Positions 52,667 through 60,678 of a stretch of 64,000 nt of DNA are shown piece after piece. The notes beneath the pieces are model-generated. The model had not been told where the DNA came from, made no database searches, and worked only from the letters and a program-made list of their open reading frames with translations. The stretch is from JAOARY01 sp045345765. GTDB taxonomy: Bacteria > Bacillota > Clostridia > Peptostreptococcales > Peptostreptococcaceae. The stretch is from the NCBI GenBank assembly GCA_045345765.1, contig CP148265.1, positions 1,116,001 to 1,180,000 of the forward strand, given 5' to 3'. Each line of letters opens with the position of its first letter. The first letter of the stretch is position 1. A program made the position numbers and the translations under genes.

Positions 52667-53867
52667 TATAAGATTATACCCAACGGAACAACAAGAAGAA
52701 TTAATGAGAAAACATATAGGTTCTATGAGGTTTATTTATAACTGGGGATTAGCAAAGCAAATTGATAATTTTAAGGAAAATGGAAAGAAGATATCAACTA
52801 CAGATTTAGGAAAAGAAATGACTAAATTAAAGAACAAAGAAGGTCACAAGTGGCTTTATGAGGTTTCTAATGCGACATTAAAAGAAAGTCTTAGAGATTT
52901 AGATAAAGCCTATAAGAAGTTCTTTGATAAGCAGAAAAAAGATGTTAAATACACGAAAGCTAAAATCCAAAAATCAATTAGAACTGGTAAATCACTTGGT
53001 GTTTATGATTTGAATGGACATCCAAAGTTTAAAAGTAGAAAAAAATCAGAACCTAAATTTTATAGTAGATATGACAAGATTTATTTCAAAGATGAAGTAG
53101 TCAATCTTGAGAAGATAGGTAAGGTTAAATATAGATGTGATTATGATATAGATTTAACCACTATAAAGAAATTTAGTAATCCAAGAGTGAAATTTAATGG
53201 TAGAGTGTGGGTTCTTTTAGTAGGAATTAAAATTGAAAAAGAAACAACTAAGTTAAATGACTTTAGTTTAGGGATTGACTTAGGCATTAAACAACTTGCA
53301 ATAACTAATGCGGATGATTTAGATATTAATAATATTAATAAAACAAGTAAAGTTAGAAAGTTAAGTAGGAAATTAAAAAGATTACAAAGACAATGTTCAA
53401 GAAAATATATTATGAATAAAAAAGGAGGGAGTTACCAAAAAACCAAGAATATTGCAAAGCTCGAATTGAAGATTAAGAAACTTCACAACCGATTATCATA
53501 TATTAGATTAAATCATATCCACCAAGCAACTTCTAAAATGGTGAAAGCCAAACCATATAGAATAGTTATGGAGGATTTAAAAGTATCTAATATGATGAAG
53601 AATAAACATTTATCAAAAGCTATACAACAACAAGGTTTTTATACTTTTATAAATCAGATAAAATATAAATGTGAATACAAAGGTATTGAATTTGTTCAAG
53701 TACCGACATTTTATCCTTCGAGCAAAACATGTTCATCATGTGGTGCAATAAAAAAGGATTTGAAGTTATCACATAGGATTTATAAATGTGAGTGTGGTTT
53801 TACTTGTGATAGAGACAAAAACGCAAGTATAAACTTAGCTAATTATGGTTTAGAAATATCACTTTAA
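52650..53867 (+). CDS. tnpB: TnpB RNA-guided nuclease
   Basis: A 405-residue TnpB of typical length. The RuvC-like active site appears complete: Asp in SLGIDLGIKQLAITNA (about residue 210), Glu in RIVMEDLKVSN (about 307) and Asp in FTCDRDKNASINLANYG (about 391). A four-Cys zinc finger lies before the last motif (CSSCG ... CECG). TnpB proteins are guided by an omegaRNA from the element's right end to cut DNA next to a short target-adjacent motif. The start overlaps tnpA by 17 bases after an AGAGG site. It looks intact even though tnpA seems impaired. Confidence 0.93.
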   Translation: MIKAINIRLYPTEQQEELMRKHIGSMRFIYNWGLAKQIDNFKENGKKISTTDLGKEMTKLKNKEGHKWLYEVSNATLKESLRDLDKAYKKFFDKQKKDVKYTKAKIQKSIRTGKSLGVYDLNGHPKFKSRKKSEPKFYSRYDKIYFKDEVVNLEKIGKVKYRCDYDIDLTTIKKFSNPRVKFNGRVWVLLVGIKIEKETTKLNDFSLGIDLGIKQLAITNADDLDINNINKTSKVRKLSRKLKRLQRQCSRKYIMNKKGGSYQKTKNIAKLELKIKKLHNRLSYIRLNHIHQATSKMVKAKPYRIVMEDLKVSNMMKNKHLSKAIQQQGFYTFINQIKYKCEYKGIEFVQVPTFYPSSKTCSSCGAIKKDLKLSHRIYKCECGFTCDRDKNASINLANYGLEISL

Positions 53868-54020
53868 AGATTTTCTAAATTGGGTAATCGTTACAACCCA
53901 CTACTAAAAAGTAGCAAAGCCTATGGAGTGTTATAGCAAACCAAAGTAGCTTCGGCAAAATGGGACATTGTGAAGTAGGAAAGAAACAAAATCTTTAATT
54001 TGCAGACTTTTATAAGGTTT
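53862..54020 (+). ncRNA. Candidate omegaRNA scaffold at the right end of the IS607 element
   Basis: The 160 bases between tnpB and the right end are structured. They hold TGGGT/ACCCA around 53881-53900, CTACTAAAAAGTAG at about 53902-53915, a UUCG-type loop GCTTCGGC at about 53949-53956, and AT-rich strands beyond. TnpB omegaRNAs are processed from exactly this position, with the guide taken from sequence past the right end. Here that would be the first bases of the amidohydrolase gene region. The structure and edges are inferred. Confidence 0.6.
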
Positions 54021-54038
54021 TGGTAACGGGTTTTTGAA

Positions 54039-55646
54039 ATGAAAACACTTTATTATAACGCTAATATAATATCTTTAAATAAACATAATAAAATATATAA
54101 AGAAATACTCATAAATGATAATATTATCGAAGCACTTGGAAATAATAACGAAATATTTTCAAAAGTAAATGATAGTGTAAAAAAAATCGACTTAAAAGGT
54201 AAAACTATAATTCCTGGTTTCTTTGAAAGTCATATGCATCTAGTTGAAGGTGGACGAACTTTAATTGACTTCAATGCAAAAAATATAGATAATTTCAAAG
54301 ATTTCAAAGAACAACTTATACATTATGCCTTTGAAACACCTTATAAATGGATATTATCAAGTGGTTTTGATGAGAACAAAATATTTGATGGCAATATTCC
54401 AACAAGAAAAATTATAGATGAAATAGTTCTAAATAAACCTGTTTGTATGGTCAAAGAAGATGGTCATTGTTTGGTTTTAAATTCCTTAGCAATTGAAGAA
54501 CTTGGTCTTTCTAAAGATAAAAAATACAAAGATGCAAATAGATTAGATGATAATTCTCTAAGCGGAATCTTCTATGAAGAAGATGTATTTGTGTTGATGG
54601 AAAGAATTCAAAAGAAACTTCCAAAAGATTATTTTAAACAAGCTATAAAAAAAGCTAATAAAGCTCTAATATCTCAAGGAGTTACTTCAATAAATGACAT
54701 ACTAACTAATCCATCTAATAATTATCATCTTTATAAGGAATTATATAAAAATGAAGAATTAGATATAAGAATATTTGCTTCTCCTTATGGACATTCTAAA
54801 ATGTCTAAATTTAATTTTGATTTAAATAGAAAGAAAATTGATAAATTCTTAAAAATAGGACCAACAAAATATTTCTTAGATGGAAGCTTTGGTTCTAAAA
54901 CAGCCTATTTATCAAGACCTTATAATAACGCTTCTCACACAAGAGGTAGACTTACAATAGATATTAATTATATGAAAAAAGAAATCAAAAGAGCATTTAA
55001 AAATAATCAATCGATTGCAGTACATGCAATAGGCGATGAAGCCTTGAGTGTATTTTTGGATATTTATTATGATGAATATAAAAACTATGAAATGAATACT
55101 CGTTCAAGAGTTGAACATCTTCAAATTATAAAGGATGAAGACATAAATAGATTTAAAATGCTCAATCTAATAGCATCATTCCAACCAATATTTAATCTAC
55201 AAAAAGATTTAAATATAAATTCTTTAGGCGAAGAAAGATTAAAGGATAGCTTTAGATTTAATAGCTTTGTCAAAAATGATATTAAAATTATATTTAATAG
55301 CGATTGGCCTTTTAACTGCACATTTGGTCTAAAAAGAGATGATGGCTATGAGTTTTTAGGTTTTGAACCACTTTTGGGGATTTATCTTGCTTGTAATGAT
55401 TATAATTTGAATAAAGATGAAAACACTTCATTATATGATGCAATACGAGCTTATATCAAAACTCCTTGCTATGCTAATTTTGTAGAGGATTTAAGAGGAA
55501 GTTTGGAAAAAGGCAAACTTGCTGATATGGTTATTTTGGATAATGATATTATAAATGTAGATAAAAAAGATATCAAAAATATTAAGGTACTTCAAACAAT
55601 AATAGATGGAAAAGTCGTTTACAAAAGGGATGATTGTGATGAATAA
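54039..55646 (+). CDS. Amidohydrolase family protein (YtcJ-like)
   Basis: A 535-residue metal-dependent amidohydrolase of the YtcJ/PF07969 type. The first metal motif is GFFESHMHLVEGG (about residues 60-72), with EDGHCLVLNSLA, KYFLDGSFGSKTAYLS, IAVHAIGDEAL (about 330) and NSDWPF (about 427) following, all in family order. The C-terminal GSLEKGKLADMVILD closes the small beta-domain. The substrate is unknown. The IS607 element ends a few bases before ATG 54039, where no ribosome binding site is clear. It overlaps the MBL gene by 8 bases. Confidence 0.88.
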   Translation: MKTLYYNANIISLNKHNKIYKEILINDNIIEALGNNNEIFSKVNDSVKKIDLKGKTIIPGFFESHMHLVEGGRTLIDFNAKNIDNFKDFKEQLIHYAFETPYKWILSSGFDENKIFDGNIPTRKIIDEIVLNKPVCMVKEDGHCLVLNSLAIEELGLSKDKKYKDANRLDDNSLSGIFYEEDVFVLMERIQKKLPKDYFKQAIKKANKALISQGVTSINDILTNPSNNYHLYKELYKNEELDIRIFASPYGHSKMSKFNFDLNRKKIDKFLKIGPTKYFLDGSFGSKTAYLSRPYNNASHTRGRLTIDINYMKKEIKRAFKNNQSIAVHAIGDEALSVFLDIYYDEYKNYEMNTRSRVEHLQIIKDEDINRFKMLNLIASFQPIFNLQKDLNINSLGEERLKDSFRFNSFVKNDIKIIFNSDWPFNCTFGLKRDDGYEFLGFEPLLGIYLACNDYNLNKDENTSLYDAIRAYIKTPCYANFVEDLRGSLEKGKLADMVILDNDIINVDKKDIKNIKVLQTIIDGKVVYKRDDCDE

Positions 55647-56451
55647 GATTTATTTCTTAGTCGATAATATAAAAACTAAAGGTTTTGAATCTGATAAAGC
55701 CTTTAGTTTATATATAGAAAGAAAAAATCAAAAGGACATATTATTTGATAGCGGAAGAACTTCTTTATTTTTAGAAAATGCAAAAAAACTAAATCTTAGT
55801 ATATCTAATATTAATGATATTATTCTAAGCCACGGTCATTATGATCATAGTGATGGACTTAGATTTATTGATACAGATTTAAAAAAAAGAAATCTTATCG
55901 CTTGTAGCGAAATTTTTACTAAAAGATATCGAAAAAAAGATAATTCTTATTTAGGTATGGCTCTTTGCGAGGCTTATATAAAAGATAATTTTAATCTCAT
56001 ATTAAAAAATACCCCATATTTTTTGGATGATAATCTTTGTTTCTTGGGACATATCAAAAGATATAATGATTTTGAAGCCAAGGAAACTGACTTTATACTA
56101 CAAAATAATGAAGATGATTTTGTAATAGATGATTCTGCGATTGTATTTAGAGGTCAAAATGGACTTGTAATTATTGCAGGCTGTTCTCATAGTGGTATTT
56201 GTAATATTATTGAGTATTCCAAAGAAATTATGAATGAATCAAAAATAGATATTGTTCTAGGTGGCTTTCATCTTCATCATATTGACTCTAAATTACAAAA
56301 AACAATTGATTATTTGAATAATCAAGATATAAATAAGATATATATAAGTCATTGCACAAAAGATATTGCTTATGATTATCTAAATAAACATCTAAATATC
56401 AAAAATTATAGAACAAAGGTGTCTGATGTTGTTGAGTTTTTGGAAAAATAA
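55639..56451 (+). CDS. MBL-fold metallo-hydrolase
   Basis: A 270-residue metallo-beta-lactamase-fold protein. The dinuclear metal motif is SHGHYDHSDGL (about residues 59-69), with GCSHSGICNII (about 192-202) and GGFHLHHID (about 218). These patterns resemble the group annotated as methanopterin-related (dihydropterin aminobenzene phosphate synthase-like) MBL proteins. ATG 55639 overlaps the end of the amidohydrolase gene (ATGAATAA) after AAAGGGATG, so the two are coupled and may act on one pathway. The reaction is unknown. Confidence 0.85.
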   Translation: MNKIYFLVDNIKTKGFESDKAFSLYIERKNQKDILFDSGRTSLFLENAKKLNLSISNINDIILSHGHYDHSDGLRFIDTDLKKRNLIACSEIFTKRYRKKDNSYLGMALCEAYIKDNFNLILKNTPYFLDDNLCFLGHIKRYNDFEAKETDFILQNNEDDFVIDDSAIVFRGQNGLVIIAGCSHSGICNIIEYSKEIMNESKIDIVLGGFHLHHIDSKLQKTIDYLNNQDINKIYISHCTKDIAYDYLNKHLNIKNYRTKVSDVVEFLEK

Positions 56452-56509
56452 ATACTTATAATCAATTTAAAATATATGTATGTTAAGATTAAAAAATAAA
56501 TTTATTATT

Positions 56510-56550
56510 AAGCTAGTTGATGATGTTTTAATCATTTCCTAGCTTTTTTC
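56510..56550 (+). terminator. Terminator
   Basis: AAGCTAGTTGATGAT pairs imperfectly with ATCATTTCCTAGCTT, followed by T6, after the amidohydrolase-MBL operon. Confidence 0.8.
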
Positions 56551-56649
56551 TTATTAAAATATATTATTTTTGTTAAATATTTGATTTTTCTTAAAAACAA
56601 TGTTATTCTATTTATGTCATATAATATAAATCAAAAGGAGTTTTGTAAA

Positions 56650-57555
56650 ATGAAAAACAAAATTATTCTATCCATTATTCTTATATTTGTAATTGGCTTT
56701 GGCTTTATAAAAATTCAAGAATCAAATACTATAACATTTGAAAATAATCATATCAAAACAGCTGTATTAAATTCATTAGAAATAAAAAATACTGCTGAAG
56801 CTACATTGTCAAAAAAAGATTTAATAAATGTAACAAAGCTAAATATAAACTTAAATAAAACTAAAGATAATAATCTAAGTGAAATAAATGATCTTAAATA
56901 TCTTAAAAACTTAGAATATCTAAATATTTCAAACAATAATATCACACAAATTGCTGATTTAGCTACCCTAGACTCAATTAAAGTAGTTTATGCAAATAAT
57001 AATAAACTAGAAACGATAAAACCATTTATAAATTTAAAAAATTTAGAAGTTTTGTGCCTTGATGATAATAATATAAAAGATATAACGGGAATTTCTGAGT
57101 TAAAAAACTTAAAACAATTATATATTTCAAATAATCAAATTGAGAATTTAGAAGAATTAAACAATCTAAACAATTTAGAAATTATAGATATCGAAGGTCT
57201 TAATATTAAGGATTACGCTAAATTAAACCTAGATATAAAATCAAAAATTATAAATTATAAAAAGCAAAATATATTAAAATCCATAAGAATAGCAAGCAAT
57301 GATGATTATTACTCGAATACTAAGATATATTTAATTAAAAATGACGATAAAGATTTTTCTAATTTAGATGTAGAAATCAAATCTTTTGGAGAACAAAGCG
57401 AATTAACAAAAGTAGATAATTCAAAAGATAATGAACTAAAAATATATTATTCATCAACTAATAAAGATGATTCAGCTGTTCAGTACAAATCAAATTATAG
57501 TGTTTATGTAATAAAAGAGGATTCAAAAATAGATTTTAATATTTTAAAATCATAA
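56650..57555 (+). CDS. Membrane-anchored leucine-rich repeat protein (SDS22/internalin-like)
   Basis: A 301-residue protein. ATG 56650 follows AAAAGGAG. A membrane anchor or signal helix lies at about 5-18. Residues of about 75-190 carry five 22-residue leucine-rich repeats of the internalin/SDS22 kind (LKYLKNLEYLNISNNNITQI, INLKNLEVLCLDDNNIKDIT, SELKNLKQLYISNNQIENLE). A C-terminal domain of 100 residues, mostly strands, has no known family. It is likely exposed outside the cell. No LPXTG is present, so anchoring would be by the N-terminal helix. Confidence 0.78.
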   Translation: MKNKIILSIILIFVIGFGFIKIQESNTITFENNHIKTAVLNSLEIKNTAEATLSKKDLINVTKLNINLNKTKDNNLSEINDLKYLKNLEYLNISNNNITQIADLATLDSIKVVYANNNKLETIKPFINLKNLEVLCLDDNNIKDITGISELKNLKQLYISNNQIENLEELNNLNNLEIIDIEGLNIKDYAKLNLDIKSKIINYKKQNILKSIRIASNDDYYSNTKIYLIKNDDKDFSNLDVEIKSFGEQSELTKVDNSKDNELKIYYSSTNKDDSAVQYKSNYSVYVIKEDSKIDFNILKS

Positions 57556-57590
57556 TATAGAATCTTTATAAATATAATTAAATTAAAATA

Positions 57591-57615
57591 AGGGGAAGTT
57601 ATTTAATCTTCCCCT
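57591..57615 (+). terminator. Short hairpin after the LRR gene
   Basis: AGGGGAAG pairs with CTTCCCCT around TTATTTAAT. The following T run is weak, but the position suits termination of both the LRR gene and the minus-strand cassette. Confidence 0.55.
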
Positions 57616-57636
57616 ATAGATTAAGCTCTTTCATCC

Positions 57637-57726
57637 CTACCATCCTTTAAAAAATACTGATTTCTCATGGTATTTCATACAATTATCAAAAATATTTACT
57701 ATAAATTTTTTAATAAAATCTTTCAT
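57637..57726 (-). pseudogene. N-terminal fragment of a mini-protein paralogue
   Basis: From ATG 57726 a 29-residue frame reads MKDFIKKFIVNIFDNCMKYH and EKSVFFKGW, then a stop. It resembles the start of the mini-proteins at 58559-59761 (FFNRFMKYYEKSRLF) but lacks both membrane helices. Probably the decayed tail of the array. Confidence 0.5.
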
Positions 57727-57758
57727 ATAACGAACTCTTTTCTATTGAATGATATTAT

Positions 57759-57812
57759 TTATCTATTTCTTCTTTTTATAAGATTGAAAAATGGATTAAA
57801 TAACATTGACCA
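57759..57812 (-). pseudogene. C-terminal fragment of a mini-protein paralogue
   Basis: Just past the M50 gene the minus strand encodes WSMLFNPFFNLIKRRNR and a stop, nearly the C-terminus of the 58866-59075 protein (WSMLFNPFFELIKRRNR). An equal fragment follows the second M50 gene at 59850-59904, so it belonged to the duplicated unit. Confidence 0.6.
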
Positions 57813-58500
57813 AACATAACAAATTATCTTTTTCTAATAAATCCAATTTAGATATATAGCTAAAACAAATAATATAACTACAAGCAAACCATATAGCACT
57901 GTATATTTTAATTTTGTTTTTTTATCTATGTTGTAATACTTTCTTTTCTTTCTCTTTCTTTCGTACTCTAAAGTCATAAAAAATCCAACTATCATTATCA
58001 TAATAATTATTACTCTTGACTTTAATCTATCATTATCTACAAATAAATATATAAGAATCGGAAATCCAAAGTAACAAAGTTTTGGTGATAAAGCTTCTGC
58101 TACCATACCTCCATCTAAAGGTTGCAATGGAATTAGATTAAAAAGACTTAGTATTGTAGATACCTTTGCCAATAAAAATACATCTTGTGTCTTCGTAAAA
58201 TAAAAAATCAGCAGATAAATTAAAGCTAAAAAAAGACCAGCCAAAGGTCCACCTATTCCTATTAAAAATGATTCCTTACAATCATTTCTATCTTCAATTT
58301 CAACATAAGCACCTAAAGGTGTTATTCCTGCAAAATAAATTTTTTTGTTTAATTTCTTTGCAATAATAATATGTCCTAACTCATGAACAACTAAGCAAAG
58401 TAAATATCCAATTGCAAAATATATACTTATTACAAAGCTTAAAATAACTATCGTGAAACTAGATACAATAAAACTAATTATTAATTTTATATTTCGTTTT
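57759..58500. repeat. Copy 1 of the duplicated M50-plus-tail unit
   Basis: About 740 bases, covering most of the M50 gene and the attached mini-protein fragment, are nearly identical to 59850-60590. Similarity drops in the first 30 or so codons of the M50 genes. Confidence 0.8.
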
Positions 58501-58529
58501 TTCTTTTTGTTACTTAAATCAACTTCCAT
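57834..58529 (-). CDS. M50 family (site-2 protease-like) membrane metalloprotease, copy 1
   Basis: A 231-residue membrane protease. The zinc motif is VVHELGHIIIAKKL (HExxH, about residues 45-49), and the third ligand region is NLIPLQPLDGGMVAEAL (about 135-150). Six or so membrane helices surround them, as in SpoIVFB-type proteases. GGPLAGLF follows the family pattern. The C-terminal 190 residues are almost identical to the copy at 59926-60615, while the first 30 differ. It lies downstream of three mini-protein genes in one unit, and so probably cleaves or exports a peptide connected to them. ATG 58529 follows AAGGAG. Confidence 0.85.
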   Translation of the reverse strand: MEVDLSNKKKKRNIKLIISFIVSSFTIVILSFVISIYFAIGYLLCLVVHELGHIIIAKKLNKKIYFAGITPLGAYVEIEDRNDCKESFLIGIGGPLAGLFLALIYLLIFYFTKTQDVFLLAKVSTILSLFNLIPLQPLDGGMVAEALSPKLCYFGFPILIYLFVDNDRLKSRVIIIMIMIVGFFMTLEYERKRKKRKYYNIDKKTKLKYTVLYGLLVVILFVLAIYLNWIY

Positions 58530-58558
58530 TTAACTTTTTACCACTCCTTAAAAATTTA

Positions 58559-58774
58559 TTATATATTATTTTTTCTTTGTTCTTTCAAAGTAAAAAATGG
58601 ATATAGTATTAATCCCACAGCAAAACTTTCTATCATTGCTTTTATAAACCAATACCTATGAGATAATAATGAAGATATACAAACTCCAATTACAAATGTT
58701 AATAAACTATATATTATTCTAAATAACCTTGATTTTTCATAATACTTCATAAATCTATTAAAAAATTTTTCCAT
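58559..58774 (-). CDS. Two-helix mini-membrane protein (array member 4)
   Basis: A 71-residue protein starting at ATG 58774 after AGAAGGG; the longer open frame to 58822 is not needed. The amphipathic basic start MEKFFNRFMKYYEKSRLFRI leads into TM1 (about 20-38) and TM2 (about 45-62), then LYPFFTLKEQRKN. It is closely related to 59552-59761 and more distantly to 59104 and 58866. It could be an immunity or accessory protein for the secreted precursor; this is inference from context. Confidence 0.7.
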   Translation of the reverse strand: MEKFFNRFMKYYEKSRLFRIIYSLLTFVIGVCISSLLSHRYWFIKAMIESFAVGLILYPFFTLKEQRKNNI

Positions 58775-58865
58775 AATAACCCTTCTTTTTTTTAATTTTA
58801 ATATGTACTTAATTGTTTGCAATAAAACTCAGAACTAAATCAATAAGATTTTTGAATGATATTAT

Positions 58866-59075
58866 TTATCTATTTCTTCTTTTTATAAGCTCAAAAAATG
58901 GATTAAATAACATTGACCAAACAAAAATTCGAATATTTATTCTTATAAACCAATGATAATCTTCCGTAAAATAATAAACTGCTATTTGAATTACAAAGAT
59001 TAATATAGTATATATTGTTCTAAATGATACTGACTTTTCATAGCGCTCCATAAAATATTCTGAAAAACTCCCCAT
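58866..59075 (-). CDS. Two-helix mini-membrane protein (array member 3)
   Basis: A 69-residue paralogue in the array: FSEYFMERYEKSVSFRTIYT, two hydrophobic helices, then WSMLFNPFFELIKRRNR at the C-terminus. That C-terminus recurs as isolated fragments behind both M50 genes, showing that this gene type was copied repeatedly. The start ATG 59075 has only a weak GAGTTGA site. Function unknown. Confidence 0.65.
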   Translation of the reverse strand: MGSFSEYFMERYEKSVSFRTIYTILIFVIQIAVYYFTEDYHWFIRINIRIFVWSMLFNPFFELIKRRNR

Positions 59076-59103
59076 AACAAATCAACTCTTTTCTAACAAC
59101 AAA

Positions 59104-59319
59104 TTATCTTTTTCTTGTTTCTCTAAAATAAAAAAATGGACCAAATAAAAGTACCCAAATTCCAATTTGCAAAGGTGCTTTTATAGAATTAAACTCCTTA
59201 TAAGTATCTATCCAATAAAACATACAAAAATTAATTATAAAAATCAACAAACTATATAAAAATCTAAATAGTCTTGATTTTTTATAATACTTCATAAAAT
59301 TTTTTAAAAACTTCTCCAT
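59104..59319 (-). CDS. Two-helix mini-membrane protein (array member 2)
   Basis: A 71-residue paralogue: MEKFLKNFMKYYKKSRLFRF, TM1 (about 18-37), TM2 (about 46-63), ending FFYFRETRKR. ATG 59319 follows AGAAGGG in a leader identical to that of 58559-58774. It is the first gene after the promoter at 59430-59475, so it heads a unit with members 3, 4 and M50 copy 1. Confidence 0.68.
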   Translation of the reverse strand: MEKFLKNFMKYYKKSRLFRFLYSLLIFIINFCMFYWIDTYKEFNSIKAPLQIGIWVLLFGPFFYFRETRKR

Positions 59320-59429
59320 AATAACCCTTCTTTTTTCTATTTAATTTTATTTTTCGTTTTTTCTATAACTTAAAACAAATTAAATTTACTTTTTTATAAT
59401 TTCCTTTAAAATTTATTAGATTTAAAAAA

Positions 59430-59475
59430 ATTCTATCAGAAAAAAATACTATAAACAACAATTTTAACTTTATTG
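59430..59475 (-). promoter_or_regulatory. Conserved promoter and operator, copy 1
   Basis: Reading leftwards, TTGTTT (59453-59458), 17 bases, TAGAAT (59430-59435) preceded by TG, an extended -10. The inverted-repeat-like block CAATAAAGTTAAAATTGTTG (59456-59475) overlaps the -35 box. The same arrangement is conserved at 61463-61508. Confidence 0.65.
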
Positions 59476-59482
59476 TAAAAAA

Positions 59483-59535
59483 ATAAAAAAAGCTAGATTA
59501 AATTTTTTAATTCAATCTAACTTCTTAGTTTTTTC
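59483..59535 (-). terminator. Terminator of the precursor/M50/mini-protein unit
   Basis: On the minus strand AGATTGAATT pairs with ATTTAATCT, flanked by AACTAAGAAGTT and AGCTTTTTTT, 17 bases after the stop of mini-protein 1. Confidence 0.65.
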
Positions 59536-59551
59536 TTTCTTAAGTAATGTC

Positions 59552-59761
59552 CTAGTTTTTTCTTTCTTCCTTCAAAGTAAAAAATGGATAAAGTATCATA
59601 CCAGCAACACAACCTCCTAATAACCCTCTTATAAACCAATGTTGATTATATGCTAGTGCAGCTATATTAACTCCAATTACAAACGTTAACACACTATACA
59701 CTATTCTAAATAATCTTGATTTCTCATACTTTTTCATAAATCTATTAAAAAAATTTTTCAT
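59552..59761 (-). CDS. Two-helix mini-membrane protein (array member 1)
   Basis: A 69-residue protein: MKNFFNRFMKKYEKSRLFRI, TM1 (about 20-38), TM2 (about 45-62), ending LYPFFTLKEERKN. It is the closest relative of 58559-58774. ATG 59761 follows a GAGG site. It is the last gene of the unit that begins with the secreted precursor. It may protect the producer or assist M50 processing; neither is shown by sequence. Confidence 0.7.
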   Translation of the reverse strand: MKNFFNRFMKKYEKSRLFRIVYSVLTFVIGVNIAALAYNQHWFIRGLLGGCVAGMILYPFFTLKEERKN

Positions 59762-59849
59762 AATAAGCCTCGATTTTTTAATTTTAATATGTACTTAATA
59801 GTTGCAATAAGACTCATAACTAAATCAATAAGATTTTTGAATGATATTA

Positions 59850-59904
59850 TTTATCTATTTCTTCTTTTTATAAGATCAAAAAATGGATTAAATAACATTA
59901 ACCA
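59850..59904 (-). pseudogene. C-terminal fragment of a mini-protein behind M50 copy 2
   Basis: The minus strand encodes WLMLFNPFFDLIKRRNR and a stop at 59850, matching the end of the 58866-59075 protein and the fragment at 57759-57812. No start or helices remain. Confidence 0.6.
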
Positions 59905-60590
59905 AACATAACAAATTATCTTTTTCTAATAAATCCAATTTAGATATATAGCTAAAACAAATAATATAACTACAAGCAAACCATATAGCACTGTATATTT
60001 TAATTTTGTTTTTTTATCTATGTTGTAATACTTTCTTTTCTTTCTCTTTCTTTCGTACTCTAAAGTCATAAAAAATCCAACTATCATTATCATAATAATT
60101 ATTACTCTTGACTTTAATCTATCATTATTTACAAATAAATATATAAGTATCGGAAATCCAAAATAACAAAGTTTTGGTGATAAAGCTTCTGCTATCTTAC
60201 CTCCATCTAAAGGCTGTAATGGAATTAGATTTAAAAGACTTAGTATTGTGGATGCCTTTGCCAATAAAAATACATCTTGTGTCTTCGTAAAATAAAAAAT
60301 CAGCAGATAAATTAAAGCTAAAAAAAGACCAGCCAAAGGTCCACCTATTCCTATTAAAAATGATTCCTTGCAGTCATTTTTATCTTCAATTTCAACATAA
60401 GCACCAAAAGGTGTTATTCCTCCAAAATAAATTTTTTTGTTTAGTTTCTTTGCAATAATAATATGCCCTAACTCATGAACAACTAAGCAAAGTAAATGTC
60501 CAATTGCAAAATATATACTTATTACAAAGCTTAAAATAACTATCATTAAAGCACTTATAATAAAACTAATTAAAAATTTTATTTTATTCT
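59850..60590. repeat. Copy 2 of the duplicated M50-plus-tail unit
   Basis: Partner of 57759-58500. The near identity at DNA level, including silent positions, points to a recent duplication or gene conversion. Confidence 0.8.
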
Positions 60591-60615
60591 TTTTTGTGTC
60601 TAAATTATTTTCCAT
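59926..60615 (-). CDS. M50 family (site-2 protease-like) membrane metalloprotease, copy 2
   Basis: A 229-residue paralogue of 57834-58529 with the same HELGH motif, GGPLAGLF and LQPLDGGKIAEAL regions, and about six membrane helices. The N-terminal 30 residues (MENNLDTKKNKIKFLISFII) differ from copy 1. ATG 60615 follows GGAAGGA. It lies 63 bases after the secreted precursor gene, so the precursor is its best candidate substrate. Intramembrane processing of a peptide precursor is inferred from context only. Confidence 0.85.
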   Translation of the reverse strand: MENNLDTKKNKIKFLISFIISALMIVILSFVISIYFAIGHLLCLVVHELGHIIIAKKLNKKIYFGGITPFGAYVEIEDKNDCKESFLIGIGGPLAGLFLALIYLLIFYFTKTQDVFLLAKASTILSLLNLIPLQPLDGGKIAEALSPKLCYFGFPILIYLFVNNDRLKSRVIIIMIMIVGFFMTLEYERKRKKRKYYNIDKKTKLKYTVLYGLLVVILFVLAIYLNWIY

Positions 60616-60678
60616 AAATAAAATCCTTCCATATACAAAATGAGCTTATAATAAAAAATAAGCTCATTTAATAAAAAA

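Larger units (their letters stand above)
51950..54025 (+). mobile_element. IS607-type insertion element (tnpA-tnpB)
   Basis: An element of about 2.1 kb with a MerR-serine recombinase (tnpA) and TnpB overlapping by 17 bases, plus a structured right end of 150 bases. IS607 elements insert at GG without target duplication, so boundaries cannot be fixed here. A GAGGGAGG on the left (about 51943-51950) and GGTAACGGG on the right (about 54018-54026) are plausible edges. It lies directly upstream of the amidohydrolase start at 54039. Confidence 0.75.
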
